47,779 nt of DNA from Methylomonas koyamae (GTDB lineage: Bacteria; Pseudomonadota; Gammaproteobacteria; Methylococcales; Methylomonadaceae), in assembly GCF_001644025.1 (NCBI RefSeq), contig NZ_LUUK01000173.1, forward strand, positions 1-47,779, given 5' to 3'. Below are positions 1 to 10,334 of the stretch, in pieces; position 1 is the stretch's first letter; each line of letters opens with the position of its first letter. Below the pieces are notes generated by a model. It saw only the letters and a program-made list of their open reading frames with translations. It did no database searches and was not told the DNA's origin. A program made the translations under genes and the position numbers.

Positions 1-404
1 CGACCAAATTGCCGGCGCCGACCGCGGCACCGGCCGTACAGCCCTTGGCTCAGGTCGCGCCCAGTGCCATCGCCAAGCCGAAGCCGACAAAATTGCCGGA
101 AACCAAACCCGAGACGGTCGTTGCACCGGCGACCGCGCCGGCCGTTAAGGCGCCGGTCGGCGGAGAGGAAAGCAACCGCTGGTATTTGCAGGTCGGTACG
201 TTTAGTCAGAAACCGAACGCGGCCGCATTGCAAGAAAGCCTGAAACAACAAGGTTTCGCCGCTTCGGTCAAGGAGTTCGCCAGCGATAAGGGGTCGGTGT
301 TCAAAGTCCGGATCGGCCCGATCGTCGATAAGACCAAGGCTCAAGCGATCAAGGCTAAACTGGCGCAAATCAACGTGAACAGTTTTGTTTCGCCGGACGA
401 GTAA
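1..404 (+). CDS. SPOR-domain protein, DedD-like (5' partial)
   Basis: The reading frame is open from base 3, so the N-terminus lies outside the window. The visible part is a Pro/Ala/Lys-rich linker (about residues 1-55) followed by a SPOR domain of about 75 residues beginning RWYLQVGTFSQKPNA and ending in VSPDE. SPOR domains bind denuded septal peptidoglycan, and DedD-type proteins carry one after a membrane anchor and a periplasmic linker. The gene is followed 22 bp later by cvpA and then purF, which is the folC-dedD-cvpA-purF order of Enterobacteria and supports a DedD-like identity. The N-terminal transmembrane anchor cannot be checked here. Confidence 0.85.
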   Translation, partial: TKLPAPTAAPAVQPLAQVAPSAIAKPKPTKLPETKPETVVAPATAPAVKAPVGGEESNRWYLQVGTFSQKPNAAALQESLKQQGFAASVKEFASDKGSVFKVRIGPIVDKTKAQAIKAKLAQINVNSFVSPDE

Positions 405-426
405 GCTAACGATCCCGGTTTAAGCG

Positions 427-945
427 ATGCTGGATTTTGTGCCTTGGCAGCAAATGCTATGGGTCGATTACCTGATTATCGTCATCGTCGGCGGTTCGGC
501 CCTGATGGGTTTGTTTCGCGGCTTCGTCAAGGAGGCGTTCGCGCTGACGATATGGTCGGTCGCGGTCTGGGTCGGTGTGCACTACAGCCGCGATGTGGCG
601 GTATTGTTGCAGTCGACGATCAGTTATCCGTCGGCCCGCGCCGCCGCGGCGTTTGCGCTGCTGTTTTTCGCGACCTTGATTCTGGGCAGTTTGATCAGCT
701 TTTTATTGAGCCAGTTGATCGAATCCACCGGATTGACCGGTAGCGATCGCTTGTTAGGCATGCTGTTCGGCATCGTGCGCGGTTCGGTGCTGGTGGCCTT
801 GCTGGTGATGATGGCCGGCGTGACGCCGCTGCCGGAAGACCCTTGGTGGAAACAGTCGGTTCTCATTCCGCCGTTCCAGGCGCTGGCCTTGTGGTTGAAA
901 AACCATATGCCGGCAGGTTTGGCGGATTACATTCATTATCGTTAA
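427..945 (+). CDS. cvpA: CvpA family membrane protein
   Basis: A 172-aa protein with about four hydrophobic segments (near residues 12-30, 35-53, 68-92 and 112-130). The N-terminal WVDYLIIVIVGGSALMGLFRGF is typical of CvpA, an inner-membrane protein first known for colicin V production and linked to envelope stress and purine operon neighbourhoods. Length fits the family (about 160-190 aa). It sits between a SPOR protein and purF, 12 bp before purF, as in E. coli. The biochemical role of CvpA is not established, so only family membership is claimed. Confidence 0.9.
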   Translation: MLDFVPWQQMLWVDYLIIVIVGGSALMGLFRGFVKEAFALTIWSVAVWVGVHYSRDVAVLLQSTISYPSARAAAAFALLFFATLILGSLISFLLSQLIESTGLTGSDRLLGMLFGIVRGSVLVALLVMMAGVTPLPEDPWWKQSVLIPPFQALALWLKNHMPAGLADYIHYR

Positions 946-957
946 ATCGGATCAGCT

Positions 958-2466
958 ATGTGTGGTATTGCGGCAATCGTTTCTCATCAAAGCGTTAATC
1001 AGGATCTCTACGATGCCCTGACGGTGTTGCAGCATCGCGGCCAGGATGCCGCCGGCATCGTCACCTGCGACGGCGGGCGCTTGCATTTGCGTAAGGATAA
1101 CGGGCTGGCGCGCGACGTGTTTTCAACCGAGCAAATGATGAAGCTGAAAGGCAATATGGGGATCGCCCACGTGCGTTACCCGACGGCCGGTTGCACCAGT
1201 TCGGCCGAAGCCCAACCGTTTTACGTCAACTCGCCGTTCGGCCTGACGCTGGCGCACAACGGCAACTTGACCAATACCGAGGAATTGAAGCGGCAGGTGT
1301 TCGTCGACGATCAGCGCCATATCAACACCGACTCGGACTCCGAGGTGTTGTTGAACGTGTTCGCCCACGAGCTGCAACAATTCGGCAAGCTGCGTTTGAC
1401 CGTCGACGACGTGTTCCAGGCGGTCAGCGCGGTACACAAACGCTGCCGAGGTGCGTATGCGGTGGTCGTGATGATCGCCGGTTTCGGCGTGTTGGGTTTT
1501 CGCGATCCGCACGGCATTCGGCCGATCGTGTATGGCGAACGCAAAACGGATGAAGGCATCGAATACATGATCGCTTCGGAAAGCGTGGCCTTGGACGTGT
1601 TGGATTTTCGCTTGATTCGCGATCTGGCGCCCGGCGAAGCGGTGTTTATCGAGGCTTCCGGCAAGCTGCATACCCGGCAGTGCGCCGAAACCACCGATCA
1701 TTGTCCGTGTATTTTCGAGTACGTCTATTTCGCCCGGCCCGATTCCATCATCGACAACATTTCGGTGTACAAAGCCCGGATGCGGATGGGTAAGAAACTG
1801 GCGGAAAAAATTCAGCGGGAATGGCCGGATCACGATATCGATGTCGTGATTCCGATTCCGGATACCAGCCGGACCGCCGCCTCGCAGATCGCCCACGACC
1901 TGGGCGTCAAGTTTCGCGAAGGCTTCATGAAAAATCGCTATATCGGCCGGACCTTCATCATGCCCGGCCAGAAGATGCGGAAGAAGTCGGTCAAGCAAAA
2001 GCTGAATGCGATTTCGCTGGAATTCGACGGCAAGAACGTATTGTTGGTCGACGATTCGATCGTGCGCGGCACCACCTCCGAGCAGATCATTCAAATGGCC
2101 CGCGATGCCGGCGCCAAGAAAGTCTACTTCGCATCGGCCGCGCCGCCGGTGCGCTATCCCAACGTTTACGGCATCGACATGCCGGCCGCGCGCGAGTTGA
2201 TCGCCCACGACCGGAGCGAGGAGGACGTTTGCAAGGCCTTGGGCGCCGATAAATTGATATTCCAAGATCTGAGCGATTTGATCGAAGCGGTCGGCAGGGG
2301 TAATCCCAATATTAAGCATTTCGATACTTCGTGTTTTAGCAGCGAATACATCACCGGCGACATCGACATGGCGTATCTGGCGCGTATCGAGGCCCTGCGC
2401 AACGATCACGCGCAGTCTCAGCGCAATGGCAGCAACTTCATCATCGATATGCAGGTGGCGAAATAA
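958..2466 (+). CDS. purF: Amidophosphoribosyltransferase PurF
   Basis: A 502-aa cytosolic enzyme catalysing the first step of purine synthesis: PRPP plus glutamine gives 5-phosphoribosylamine. The start [12 protein letters not shown] exposes the N-terminal nucleophile Cys2 of the class II glutamine amidotransferase domain. The C-terminal half is a phosphoribosyltransferase domain with the PRPP loop [15 protein letters not shown] at about residues 360-374. Length matches the family (about 500 aa). Its stop overlaps the start of metZ by one base (TAATG), which implies translational coupling. No PurR-type operator was recognised upstream, and the gene is probably read through from cvpA. Confidence 0.97.
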   Translation: MCGIAAIVSHQSVNQDLYDALTVLQHRGQDAAGIVTCDGGRLHLRKDNGLARDVFSTEQMMKLKGNMGIAHVRYPTAGCTSSAEAQPFYVNSPFGLTLAHNGNLTNTEELKRQVFVDDQRHINTDSDSEVLLNVFAHELQQFGKLRLTVDDVFQAVSAVHKRCRGAYAVVVMIAGFGVLGFRDPHGIRPIVYGERKTDEGIEYMIASESVALDVLDFRLIRDLAPGEAVFIEASGKLHTRQCAETTDHCPCIFEYVYFARPDSIIDNISVYKARMRMGKKLAEKIQREWPDHDIDVVIPIPDTSRTAASQIAHDLGVKFREGFMKNRYIGRTFIMPGQKMRKKSVKQKLNAISLEFDGKNVLLVDDSIVRGTTSEQIIQMARDAGAKKVYFASAAPPVRYPNVYGIDMPAARELIAHDRSEEDVCKALGADKLIFQDLSDLIEAVGRGNPNIKHFDTSCFSSEYITGDIDMAYLARIEALRNDHAQSQRNGSNFIIDMQVAK

Positions 2467-3698
2467 TGAGCGAATTCGATTGGCAAGACTTCGGGCCGGA
2501 GACCCAGGCGATTCGGGCCGGCCAGCGCCGAACCCACGAAGACGAACATAGCATGCCGATTTTCGCGACCTCCAGCTACGTGTTTCAGTCCGCCGAACAA
2601 GCGGCTTTGCGCTTTACCGGTCAGCAAGCGGGCAATATTTATTCACGCTTCACCAACCCGACGGTCGCTGCCTTCCAGGCGCGTTTGGCCCTGTTGGAAC
2701 AGGGCGAACGCTGTTTGGCGTTTGCGTCAGGGATGGCGGCCATCATGGCGGTCGGGATGGCTTTGCTGAAGGCCGGTGACCACGTGGTTTGCTCGCGCAG
2801 CGTGTTTGGCAACACCGTGTTGGCGTTTCAAAATTACTTCGGCAAATTCGGGGTCGAAACCGACTTCGTGGCCTTGACCGATCCAGCGGCCTGGGAGGCG
2901 GCCATCAAGCCGAATACTCGGCTTTTGTTCCTGGAAACGCCATCGAATCCGCTGATCGAGATCGCCGACATTCGCGTGTTGGCCGACATCGCCCACCGCC
3001 ACGGCGCCTTGTTGGTGGTGGACAACGTGTTTTGCACGCCGATCCTGCAGAAGCCGCTGTTGCTGGGTGCGGATCTGGTCGTGCATTCCGCGACCAAATA
3101 CATCGACGGACAGGGCCGTTGCGTCGGCGGCGCGGTGGTCGGCAGCGAAGCCCTGATCGAAAAACAGGTCTATCCCTATCTGCGGACCGGCGGCGCGACG
3201 ATGAGTCCGTTCAACGCCTGGGTGTTTTTGTCCGGTCTGGAAACCTTGGCCGTGCGAATGCAGGCGCATTGCGACCGAGCTTTCGAACTGGCTCAATGGC
3301 TGGAAAGCCAGCCGGCGGTCGCCAAGGTGCATTATCCGGGTCTTAGCTCACACGCCCAGCACGAACTGGCTAAACGCCAGCAAACCCATTTCGGCGCGGT
3401 CGTCAGTTTCGAATTGCGCGGAGGCAAGGACGAGGCCTGGCGGCTGATCGATTCTACTCGGATGCTGTCGATTACCGCCAATCTGGGTGACGTCAAAACC
3501 ACGATCACCCATCCCGCCACCACCACGCATGGCCGCCTGTCGCCGGAGGCTCGCGCCGAAGCCGGCATCAAGGACAGCTTGGTGCGGATTTCGGTCGGTT
3601 TGGAGAATCTCGACGATATCAAGACCGACTTGCTGGCGGGTTTATCGGCCGCGAACGTCGAGAACGCTGGTCGCGCGACGATCGCCGATTCGGCGTAG
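2466..3698 (+). CDS. metZ: O-succinylhomoserine sulfhydrylase
   Basis: A 410-aa PLP enzyme of the Cys/Met metabolism family. It converts O-succinyl-L-homoserine and sulfide to homocysteine in methionine synthesis. The PLP lysine is predicted at K211 in SATKYIDGQGR. YSRFTNPT near residue 60 and SLGGAETL-like positions (GDVKTTITHPATTTH, about residues 340-354) fit the family. A gene in this position directly behind purF is a common pseudomonad-like arrangement (purF-metZ). A cystathionine gamma-synthase or MetY activity cannot be excluded by sequence alone, but the context favours MetZ. Confidence 0.93.
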   Translation: MSEFDWQDFGPETQAIRAGQRRTHEDEHSMPIFATSSYVFQSAEQAALRFTGQQAGNIYSRFTNPTVAAFQARLALLEQGERCLAFASGMAAIMAVGMALLKAGDHVVCSRSVFGNTVLAFQNYFGKFGVETDFVALTDPAAWEAAIKPNTRLLFLETPSNPLIEIADIRVLADIAHRHGALLVVDNVFCTPILQKPLLLGADLVVHSATKYIDGQGRCVGGAVVGSEALIEKQVYPYLRTGGATMSPFNAWVFLSGLETLAVRMQAHCDRAFELAQWLESQPAVAKVHYPGLSSHAQHELAKRQQTHFGAVVSFELRGGKDEAWRLIDSTRMLSITANLGDVKTTITHPATTTHGRLSPEARAEAGIKDSLVRISVGLENLDDIKTDLLAGLSAANVENAGRATIADSA

Positions 3699-3746
3699 TG
3701 CGAAATATCGGCTATCTTTGTCCGAACTATCACCTGGATTTTCAGT

Positions 3747-4322
3747 ATGTTTCAAGACCGCAAGGAATACCGGAAAAACTTTAGCGCCGAAGGTTTTTTA
3801 TATGTCGGCGGCGAGGTATTGAAACTCGGTTGTTACGATGTCTCGTTGAAAGGCGCGATGATCGAGGTGGAACCCGGCGAACTGCTGAGCGGTATTGCCG
3901 AGTTCGAAAGCCTGCTGGCCGAGGACCGCCGCGCCGAGATCTTCGTCGAGGCCCTGTCGCTGGCCGGCGAAGTCGATATCGTCTGGGTCAAGCGCGAACG
4001 CCAACGGATCATGATGGGCTTGGAGTTTCGCGATGTGGTCCACAACGCCCAAAAACTTTGGCGGCGGAGGCGGGGCTATCGGAAAACGGAAAGCTTCGAG
4101 GTCGATCTGTTCATCGATAAGGATCGCTACAGCGCGGAAGGTATCAACCGTTCTACCGAAGGCATGTGCTTGCGCGTCCAGGCGCCGGCTTCGGTGAAGA
4201 TCGGCGCCCCGGTCAAGCTACAAGTCAATCAATTGGGTTTTAGCGCGCTCGGCAAAGTGGTTTGGGTGGAAGCCAACGATTTGGCTTGCCGATTCGGCGT
4301 GCAATTGGTGATCGTTAAATAG
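3747..4322 (+). CDS. Tandem PilZ domain protein
   Basis: A 191-aa protein with two PilZ-like units. The first has RKEYR (residues 5-9) followed by DVSLKGA (about 31-37). The second has RRRRGYRK (about 106-113) followed by NRSTEGM (about 134-140). The RxxxR and D/NxSxxG elements are the c-di-GMP binding signature of PilZ domains, so one or both units may bind this messenger. No signal peptide or transmembrane segment is seen. It lies 48 bp after metZ and converges on grxC. Effector role and partner are unknown. The c-di-GMP-related GGDEF gene near 28.8 kb is the only possible partner in the window. Confidence 0.8.
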   Translation: MFQDRKEYRKNFSAEGFLYVGGEVLKLGCYDVSLKGAMIEVEPGELLSGIAEFESLLAEDRRAEIFVEALSLAGEVDIVWVKRERQRIMMGLEFRDVVHNAQKLWRRRRGYRKTESFEVDLFIDKDRYSAEGINRSTEGMCLRVQAPASVKIGAPVKLQVNQLGFSALGKVVWVEANDLACRFGVQLVIVK

Positions 4323-4331
4323 TCGAGGCCT

Positions 4332-4586
4332 TCAAGCCTGCAACAAAGGGTCGAGTTCGCGGCCAACATCCAATGCATAGAGATCGTCGAAGCCGCCGAT
4401 GTGGCGGTCGCCGATGTATATTTGCGGCACGGTGCGGCGGCGGGTCTTCTCCATGACTTCCTCGCGCAAACCCGGTTCGCTGTCGACGTCGATTTCGGTG
4501 TAACTCGCGCCTTTCTTGTCGAACAAACGCTTGGCCATCGTGCAATACGGGCAGAGTTTCGCGGTATAGATGATGATTTCCGGCAT
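4332..4586 (-). CDS. grxC: Glutaredoxin 3
   Basis: An 84-aa thiol-disulfide oxidoreductase of the GrxC type with the dithiol active site CPYC at residues 12-15. TVPQIYIGDRHIGGFDDL carries the cis-Pro and glutathione-binding GG-D elements. The start chosen is the ATG at 4584-4586 (MPEIIIYTAK). A longer frame back to 4646 would add 20 residues without similarity to the family and would overlap the upstream aldolase gene. It uses glutathione to reduce protein disulfides and supports ribonucleotide reductase or assimilatory sulfate reduction. It converges with the PilZ gene, with 9 bp between stops. Confidence 0.93.
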   Translation of the reverse strand: MPEIIIYTAKLCPYCTMAKRLFDKKGASYTEIDVDSEPGLREEVMEKTRRRTVPQIYIGDRHIGGFDDLYALDVGRELDPLLQA

Positions 4587-4620
4587 GATAAAATTAATAA
4601 ATACTAATGAATGCTGCATT

Positions 4621-5271
4621 TTAGCGGGCTGGCGGGCATTGCTCAATAGCGATCGCTCGGCTCAATTGGCAAAGCAGCTGGCAAGCGGCGTCGGCCAAGC
4701 TGGTTCCGAAGGCGACGACACCGTCGAGATGGCCCAGCATTGTAAATAACGGTAGGGCCTGCAAGTCGCCGTTGGCGAACAGTTCGGCGACAGCCTCCGC
4801 CATTCGCGGCGTGCCGTACGGAATGTCGGCGCCGGTGTGGGGCAAGGCCAGCGCGGCGGTTTGCCGCCAAATTTCCGGGCTGTGCACATGGATGACGGCT
4901 TGCGCGTCCGGGCATTCACGGTACACGCCGGCATGGGTCAGCGCTTCCGACGACGGTTGGCAGGCGCCGCGCGAACACAGCCGATTTTGTTCGGGAACGG
5001 CCTCGACGACCCAGACGAATTGCCGGGCCTCGAGTTGCGGCAAGTGACCGGTTTGGGTGCCGGAGATGATAAATTCGTCGCGGCCGGGAACCAGTCGCCG
5101 GCTGATGTTGCCGAAACCCAAGCCATCGTAACGGTCGGGGACCCGGCCGATCAGACCCAAACGATGCATGATCGATCGCCAGGCGTTCAGTTCGGCGAAG
5201 CCGAAGTCGACCGGTAAATCGGCGAGCTGATGCTCGAGCCGGTATTTGATCACGCCTTCGCGGTCGCTCAT
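4621..5271 (-). CDS. Class II aldolase/adducin family protein
   Basis: A 216-aa protein with the class II aldolase fold. The Zn-binding HVHSPEIW segment and an upstream GNISRRL motif (the G-N-x-S phosphate-loop equivalent) are present, with GTSLADA near the C-terminus. The family includes fuculose/rhamnulose-phosphate aldolases, methylthioribulose-phosphate dehydratase and many uncharacterised members. Nothing nearby fixes the substrate. The start MSDREGV at 5271 follows a GGAAAAA ribosome binding site. A longer frame to 5322 adds a basic N-terminus that overlaps the divergent MscK gene. It is upstream of grxC on the same strand, 34 bp away. Confidence 0.8.
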   Translation of the reverse strand: MSDREGVIKYRLEHQLADLPVDFGFAELNAWRSIMHRLGLIGRVPDRYDGLGFGNISRRLVPGRDEFIISGTQTGHLPQLEARQFVWVVEAVPEQNRLCSRGACQPSSEALTHAGVYRECPDAQAVIHVHSPEIWRQTAALALPHTGADIPYGTPRMAEAVAELFANGDLQALPLFTMLGHLDGVVAFGTSLADAACQLLCQLSRAIAIEQCPPAR

Positions 5272-5310
5272 GATGTTTTTCCGTTTATTTTCACGTTTTC
5301 CCAAGCGCGC

Positions 5311-8300
5311 ATGAAGCCACATTCGTTCAAAATCAGCCTGGTTTGGCCGCTGTTATTATTGTTTTTCAGTGTAACGCTTGCTCATGCCGCAAATCAAAAG
5401 GCGGCGATCAAGCCGGCGTCGATCGCAGACATCAAACAGCGGATTCAGTTCGTCAAGGATAAGCAGAATCTGGGCGAGGACTTGAAAAATCGCATCTTGT
5501 CCGCTTATTACGAAAGCGAGGATAACCTTAACGAAACCGAAGCTCAGGACGCTCAAGCCGAGTCGTTCAAACAGGCTTTGAACAGCTTGCCGCTGGAAAC
5601 CAAGCGCATTGCCAAACAGATCGAAGAAGCCGAAGCCAACCTGAAGAATCGCCGGCCGGAACGTTGGTCGCTGTTTCCGACCGACGAGTTGGAGCAGCGT
5701 TTAATCATCGAGAAAACCAAACTTAGCGATTTGGATGCCGAAATCAGCCGAGTCGAAGCGCAGATCGGCGAGTTGATGAATCGGCCGCAATTGCTCAGGG
5801 AAAAGGTTTCGGAACTGAAGGGCAAGCAGGCCAGCAGCCAACAGGAACAGCAATTGCTCGCCAGCCGGGGCGGGGACAATCTTTACGAGAAAGAAGCCAG
5901 CCAAATTCAGTTGGAAACTCGCGTCAAGTTGCTGAACAGTACCTTGAAGACGCTGGAACTGGAAAACATCAGCAATCCGCTGCGCTTACAGGCGCAAAAG
6001 GACAGGATGCATTTGTTAAATTTGCAGCGAGAGCAACTGGCCATGCTGATCGCCGATTTGGACAATCACTTGCTCGACCGTCGTCAGCAATTGATCGACA
6101 AGGAGCGTGACGAGTTGTTGCAGGCGGAGAAGGACGCCGAGGGCAAGCATCCGTTGATCCGCGAAGCGACTAAGGAAAACATGCGCTACAACCGCAGTTT
6201 GCAGGCGGTCAATAAGAACATGGAGCAGTACCTGATTCAAAAAAACGAGATGGATGCTCGATACAAGCAGTTGGAAAAGGATTACCAGAGCGCCGAGCAA
6301 AAAATCTCGCTGGCCGGCTTGAGTCCGGCGCTGGGCAATCTGTTGCGGGAGCAGCGTCGTAACATTCCGCAACATAAGCAGTTCGGCGCGCTGAACGATG
6401 AGATTCAAGATCAGATCGCGCTGACCAGTCTGGAAAGCTTCAAGCTCGACGAAGCCAAGAAAAATCTGTCCGATATCAATCAGACCTTGTTGAACCGGGT
6501 GGCCCAATTGCCGGCCGATACCGACGACGCCGAGAAACTCCGAATCCGTGCCGAGTTGCGCCTGTTATTGAACGACCAGAAGGATTTGGTGGTTCGCTTG
6601 GCCGGCGCTAACACCGAATACGCCCGCGTTTTGGGCGACGTCGATTTCAGCTTGCAGCAAATGTTGGGTATCGCCGATAAATTCGGCGCCTACCTCGATC
6701 AGCGTTTGCTATGGGTGCCGAGTGCGCCGGTCATCGATCAGCAGTATCTAAAAGATATTGTGCACTCGGTCTTTTGGTTTTTTGACCCCGGTAATTGGCG
6801 GCAAGTCGCTCAGGGATTTTGGGATGGCCTGGTTCATAATCCGGTATCGGTGCTGGTCGGCTTGGCGATCGTTTTGCTGCACTGGCGGTTTCGCAAGTCG
6901 GTCAAACTTCGGCTGGAAACCTTGCTGCGCGGCAATGCCGCCAACGCCAGCGTTGGTGAAACTTTGTCGGCACTGGTTTACCTGGGGCTGCTGTCCTTGT
7001 ACGGTGCGTTGCTGATGGCGTGGATAGGCGGCGTGCTGGCATTGAACGCCCGTGCCGATTTTTTCAGCCGCTCGTTTGCCGAAGGATTGCTTTCCACTGC
7101 GTCGGCCTTGTGCGTGGTGCAATTTTCGTTTCGCTTGTTCAAGCCGTCCGGGGTCGCGGAAACCTTGTTTCAATGGCCCAACCAAGTCGCGCAGTTGCTG
7201 TACCGGCAGATCAAATGGTTGCGTTTTTTGCTGGTGCCCAGCGTTTTCGTGACCGCGATGACCGGTAGCGATTTGTTTTCGGAGCACAGCTATGCGTTGG
7301 GACGTACCGCGCTGATTGTGCTGATGCTGGCGTTTACCTATGTGTTTCATTGCCTGGCCCATCCGCAAACCGGTTTGGCCAAGAGTTTTTACCGGCTGTC
7401 GCACGGCTGGCTGAGCCGCTTGCGCTTCGTTTGGTACGCGATCGCGGTATTGACGCCGTTGGTCATCGTCGGTTTCGCGGTGGCGGGTTATTACCAAAGC
7501 GCGTTGGAGCTCTACGAAAAACTGGTGTACAGCCTGCGGTTGATGTTCGCGACCGCGTTGTTGTATGCGCTGATCTTGCGCTGGTTTCGGCACACCGAGC
7601 GCCAACTGGCCTTGCGCAACGCCAAGCAAAAGCGCAAGCAGGCCGAGCAAGTGCAAACCAGTAGCGCCGCCGACGAGGCTTTCGCGCCCGACAAGGACTT
7701 ATTGGACATCACCAAAATCAATCAGCAGGGACGCAAACTGCTGACGACGCTGGTCATGGCGACGATGTTGGTCGGTTTCTGGGCGATCTGGAGCGATATT
7801 CTGCCGGCATTTTCGGTGTTCGATAACGTCGTGCTCTGGCAATACGGGCAGATGATCGACGGCAAGGACGCGCAGCAACCGGTGACGTTGATTAATTTGT
7901 TGATATGCCTGCTCTACGGCGGTTTGGCGTTTGTGTTTGCCAGCAATTTTCCCGCTTTGGTAGATCTGTTGACGGTCGGCAAATTCGCGATGACGGCCGG
8001 CAGCCGCTACGCCTTGATTCAACTGGTGCGTTACACGTTGACCGCGATTACCTTTCTGGCTGTGGCCAATGAACTTGGCGGCAGTTGGTCGCAAGTGCAA
8101 TGGCTGGTGGCGGCGCTGTCGGTGGGGCTGGGTTTTGGCTTGCAGGAGATTTTCGCCAACATGGTATCGGGTATCATCTTGCTGTTCGAGCGGCCCATCC
8201 GGGTTGGCGATACCGTCACGGTCGGCGATGTGACCGGTCGGGTCAGCCGCATTCAAATGCGCGCGACCCATATCGTCGATTGGGATCGCAAGGAATTGGT

Positions 8301-8691
8301 GGTGCCGAACAAAACCTTCATCACCGACCGATTGATCAACTGGACTTTGTCCGATACCGTGACGCGGGTGATGGTTCCGGTCAGCGTCGCCTACGGCAGC
8401 GACATCGAGATCGTCGAGCGGATTTTGCGCGAGGCCATCAAGGCAACCGAGCTGGTGTTGCCTGAGCCGGAGCCTGCAGTGAATTTCGTCGGTTTCGGCG
8501 AAAGTTCGCTGGATTTCAAAATCCAAGTGTTTGTCAGCGAACTCGCCGAGCGGGCAACGGTGACCCATCAACTGCACGTCGGCATTTACAACGCGTTGCA
8601 ATCCCATCATATCGAGATTCCTTATCCGCAACGCGACGTACATATCCGCTCGATCGCCGATGGAATTCTGCCGGATCGCGGGGTGTCTTGA
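5311..8691 (+). CDS. mscK: MscK/KefA-type mechanosensitive channel
   Basis: A protein of about 1126 aa. It starts with a signal peptide (hydrophobic core SLVWPLLLLFFSVTLAHA), then has a long Gln/Glu/Lys-rich periplasmic coiled-coil region (about residues 30-470), about eleven membrane segments, and a C-terminal MscS domain. The MscS part includes GLGFGLQEIFANMVSGIILL and the beta-domain GDTVTVGDVTGRVSRI. This is the architecture of MscK (KefA) and MscM (YjeP/YbiO-like) channels, which release solutes on hypo-osmotic shock. ATG 5311 is preferred because it begins the signal peptide. A frame open from 5230 would add 27 non-family residues overlapping the divergent aldolase. MscK and MscM cannot be separated from sequence alone. 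Confidence 0.9.
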   Translation: MKPHSFKISLVWPLLLLFFSVTLAHAANQKAAIKPASIADIKQRIQFVKDKQNLGEDLKNRILSAYYESEDNLNETEAQDAQAESFKQALNSLPLETKRIAKQIEEAEANLKNRRPERWSLFPTDELEQRLIIEKTKLSDLDAEISRVEAQIGELMNRPQLLREKVSELKGKQASSQQEQQLLASRGGDNLYEKEASQIQLETRVKLLNSTLKTLELENISNPLRLQAQKDRMHLLNLQREQLAMLIADLDNHLLDRRQQLIDKERDELLQAEKDAEGKHPLIREATKENMRYNRSLQAVNKNMEQYLIQKNEMDARYKQLEKDYQSAEQKISLAGLSPALGNLLREQRRNIPQHKQFGALNDEIQDQIALTSLESFKLDEAKKNLSDINQTLLNRVAQLPADTDDAEKLRIRAELRLLLNDQKDLVVRLAGANTEYARVLGDVDFSLQQMLGIADKFGAYLDQRLLWVPSAPVIDQQYLKDIVHSVFWFFDPGNWRQVAQGFWDGLVHNPVSVLVGLAIVLLHWRFRKSVKLRLETLLRGNAANASVGETLSALVYLGLLSLYGALLMAWIGGVLALNARADFFSRSFAEGLLSTASALCVVQFSFRLFKPSGVAETLFQWPNQVAQLLYRQIKWLRFLLVPSVFVTAMTGSDLFSEHSYALGRTALIVLMLAFTYVFHCLAHPQTGLAKSFYRLSHGWLSRLRFVWYAIAVLTPLVIVGFAVAGYYQSALELYEKLVYSLRLMFATALLYALILRWFRHTERQLALRNAKQKRKQAEQVQTSSAADEAFAPDKDLLDITKINQQGRKLLTTLVMATMLVGFWAIWSDILPAFSVFDNVVLWQYGQMIDGKDAQQPVTLINLLICLLYGGLAFVFASNFPALVDLLTVGKFAMTAGSRYALIQLVRYTLTAITFLAVANELGGSWSQVQWLVAALSVGLGFGLQEIFANMVSGIILLFERPIRVGDTVTVGDVTGRVSRIQMRATHIVDWDRKELVVPNKTFITDRLINWTLSDTVTRVMVPVSVAYGSDIEIVERILREAIKATELVLPEPEPAVNFVGFGESSLDFKIQVFVSELAERATVTHQLHVGIYNALQSHHIEIPYPQRDVHIRSIADGILPDRGVS

Positions 8692-8760
8692 GCGAACGAT
8701 TTCGAGATAACCCCGTTCTGTAATAGAATGGCCGACTTTTAGCCTAGATAGTTTGCCGAT

Positions 8761-9222
8761 ATGCGTTGTCCGTTTTGTGCCGCGCAGGATACCCGCGTCA
8801 TCGATACCCGCCTGGCGGACGATGGCGATCAGGTCAAGCGCCGCCGCGAGTGCGTGGCTTGCAAGGAGCGCTTTACCACCTTCGAAGTGGTCGAATTGGC
8901 GCTGCCACGCATCGTCAAGCGCAGCGGAGCTAGGCAGAGTTTCGACGAAAATAAATTGCGGGCCGGCATGCTACGCGCTTTGGAAAAGCGGCCGGTTCAA
9001 GTCGATGCGGTCGAAGCGGCGATCAGCCGGATCAAGAAAGTACTGGTTACCCGCGGCGAGCGGGAAATACCGGCGCTGGCGCTGGGCGAACTGGTGATGC
9101 AGGAACTCAGTCAGCTCGATCACGTCGCCTTCGTGCGCTTCGCCTCGGTCTATCGCAGTTTTCAGGATGTCAGCGAATTCACCCGGATGATAGAGACACT
9201 GCAGCAACATGATCCAGGCTAG
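8761..9222 (+). CDS. nrdR: Transcriptional repressor NrdR
   Basis: A 153-aa protein with an N-terminal zinc ribbon (Cys3, Cys6, Cys31, Cys34; MRCPFC and ECVACKERF) followed by an ATP-cone. NrdR senses dATP/ATP and represses ribonucleotide reductase genes by binding NrdR boxes. It is first in the riboflavin block; nrdR-ribD is a widely conserved pair. Its 3' end overlaps ribD by 14 bp, indicating co-translation. No nrd genes occur in the window. Confidence 0.97.
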   Translation: MRCPFCAAQDTRVIDTRLADDGDQVKRRRECVACKERFTTFEVVELALPRIVKRSGARQSFDENKLRAGMLRALEKRPVQVDAVEAAISRIKKVLVTRGEREIPALALGELVMQELSQLDHVAFVRFASVYRSFQDVSEFTRMIETLQQHDPG

Positions 9223-10300
9223 TTCGGACGCCTATTTCATGGCGCGCGCGGTCAAATTGGCCGAGCGCGGGCTGTATACCACCGATCCCAATCCCCATGT
9301 CGGTTGCGTATTGGTCAAAAACGGCGAGGTTCTGAGCGAGGGCTGGACACAACGCGCCGGATTTGCTCATGCCGAAGTCGACGCGCTGAATAAGACCCCC
9401 GATGCGCGCGGCGCGACCGCTTACGTGACCTTGGAGCCATGTAGCCATCACGGTAAGACCGGCCCGTGTACCGACGCCTTGTTGGCCGCCGGCATTGCCA
9501 GGGTCGTCGTGGCGATGGTGGATCCCAATCCGCTGGTGGCCGGACGCGGCCTGCAAAAATTGCGCGACGCCGGCGTCGAAGTCGTTTGCGGCGTACTGCA
9601 ACAGGAAGCCGAAAAGCTCAATCCAGGCTTTTTCAAACGGATGCGACTCGGTTTGCCGTGGATACGCAGTAAACTGGCGATGAGTTTGGATGGCCGCACC
9701 GCGATGGCCAGCGGCGAAAGTCAATGGATCACGTCTCCGCAAGCTCGCGCCGACGTCCAGCGCTGGCGGGCCGCCAGCAGCGCCATCGTTACCGGCATAG
9801 CGACGGTGCTGGCCGACGACCCGCGCATGAGCGCCCGTGTGGATTTCGATGCGGAACAGCCGGTCAAGGTGGTGTTGGATTCCGGCTTGCGTTTGCCGCC
9901 GACCGCCAAGCTGTTCGAGGCCGGGACCGAGGTCTGGGTATTGACTTGCAGCCAAGACACCGAGAAGGCCGATCGCTTGCGCGCGGTCGGCTGTCGGATT
10001 TTTCAGATCGGCGCCAGCGGCGGACATGTCGATTTGCGGCAAGCCTTTCGTTTGTTGGCCGAGCAGCAAATCAACAGCGTCTGGATCGAAGCCGGCGCGA
10101 CCTTGAATGGCGCCTTGTTGGACAGCGGACTGGTCGACGAATGGTTGTTTTACCTGGCGCCCTGCATATTGGGCAGCGAAGGATTGGGCTTGTTTCATTT
10201 ACCCAGCCTGCAAAGTCTGGCGGACAAAAAATCCTTACGTTTGCTGGAAACTCGCCAAGTGGGTCCCGATCTACGGCTGCGTTATCGCTGCGAAGCCTGA
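9209..10300 (+). CDS. ribD: Bifunctional riboflavin deaminase-reductase RibD
   Basis: A 363-aa bifunctional enzyme. The N-terminal cytidine-deaminase-like domain has the Zn site HAE (residues 54-56) and [11 protein letters not shown] (Cys78, Cys87). It deaminates the pyrimidine made from GTP. The C-terminal RibD_C reductase domain (from about residue 145, [12 protein letters not shown]) reduces the ribosyl chain with NADPH. Length matches family norms (about 360-380 aa). The ATG at 9209 lies inside nrdR. The gene is followed 34 bp later by ribE. Confidence 0.96.
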   Translation: MIQASSDAYFMARAVKLAERGLYTTDPNPHVGCVLVKNGEVLSEGWTQRAGFAHAEVDALNKTPDARGATAYVTLEPCSHHGKTGPCTDALLAAGIARVVVAMVDPNPLVAGRGLQKLRDAGVEVVCGVLQQEAEKLNPGFFKRMRLGLPWIRSKLAMSLDGRTAMASGESQWITSPQARADVQRWRAASSAIVTGIATVLADDPRMSARVDFDAEQPVKVVLDSGLRLPPTAKLFEAGTEVWVLTCSQDTEKADRLRAVGCRIFQIGASGGHVDLRQAFRLLAEQQINSVWIEAGATLNGALLDSGLVDEWLFYLAPCILGSEGLGLFHLPSLQSLADKKSLRLLETRQVGPDLRLRYRCEA

Positions 10301-10334
10301 TATAGTCATCTCTTAAGTTCACCGGAATTTGATC

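Noticed and set aside
1123..2409. 428-codon open frame antisense to purF
   Set aside because: It lies wholly inside purF, has no family features and reflects high GC at third codon positions.
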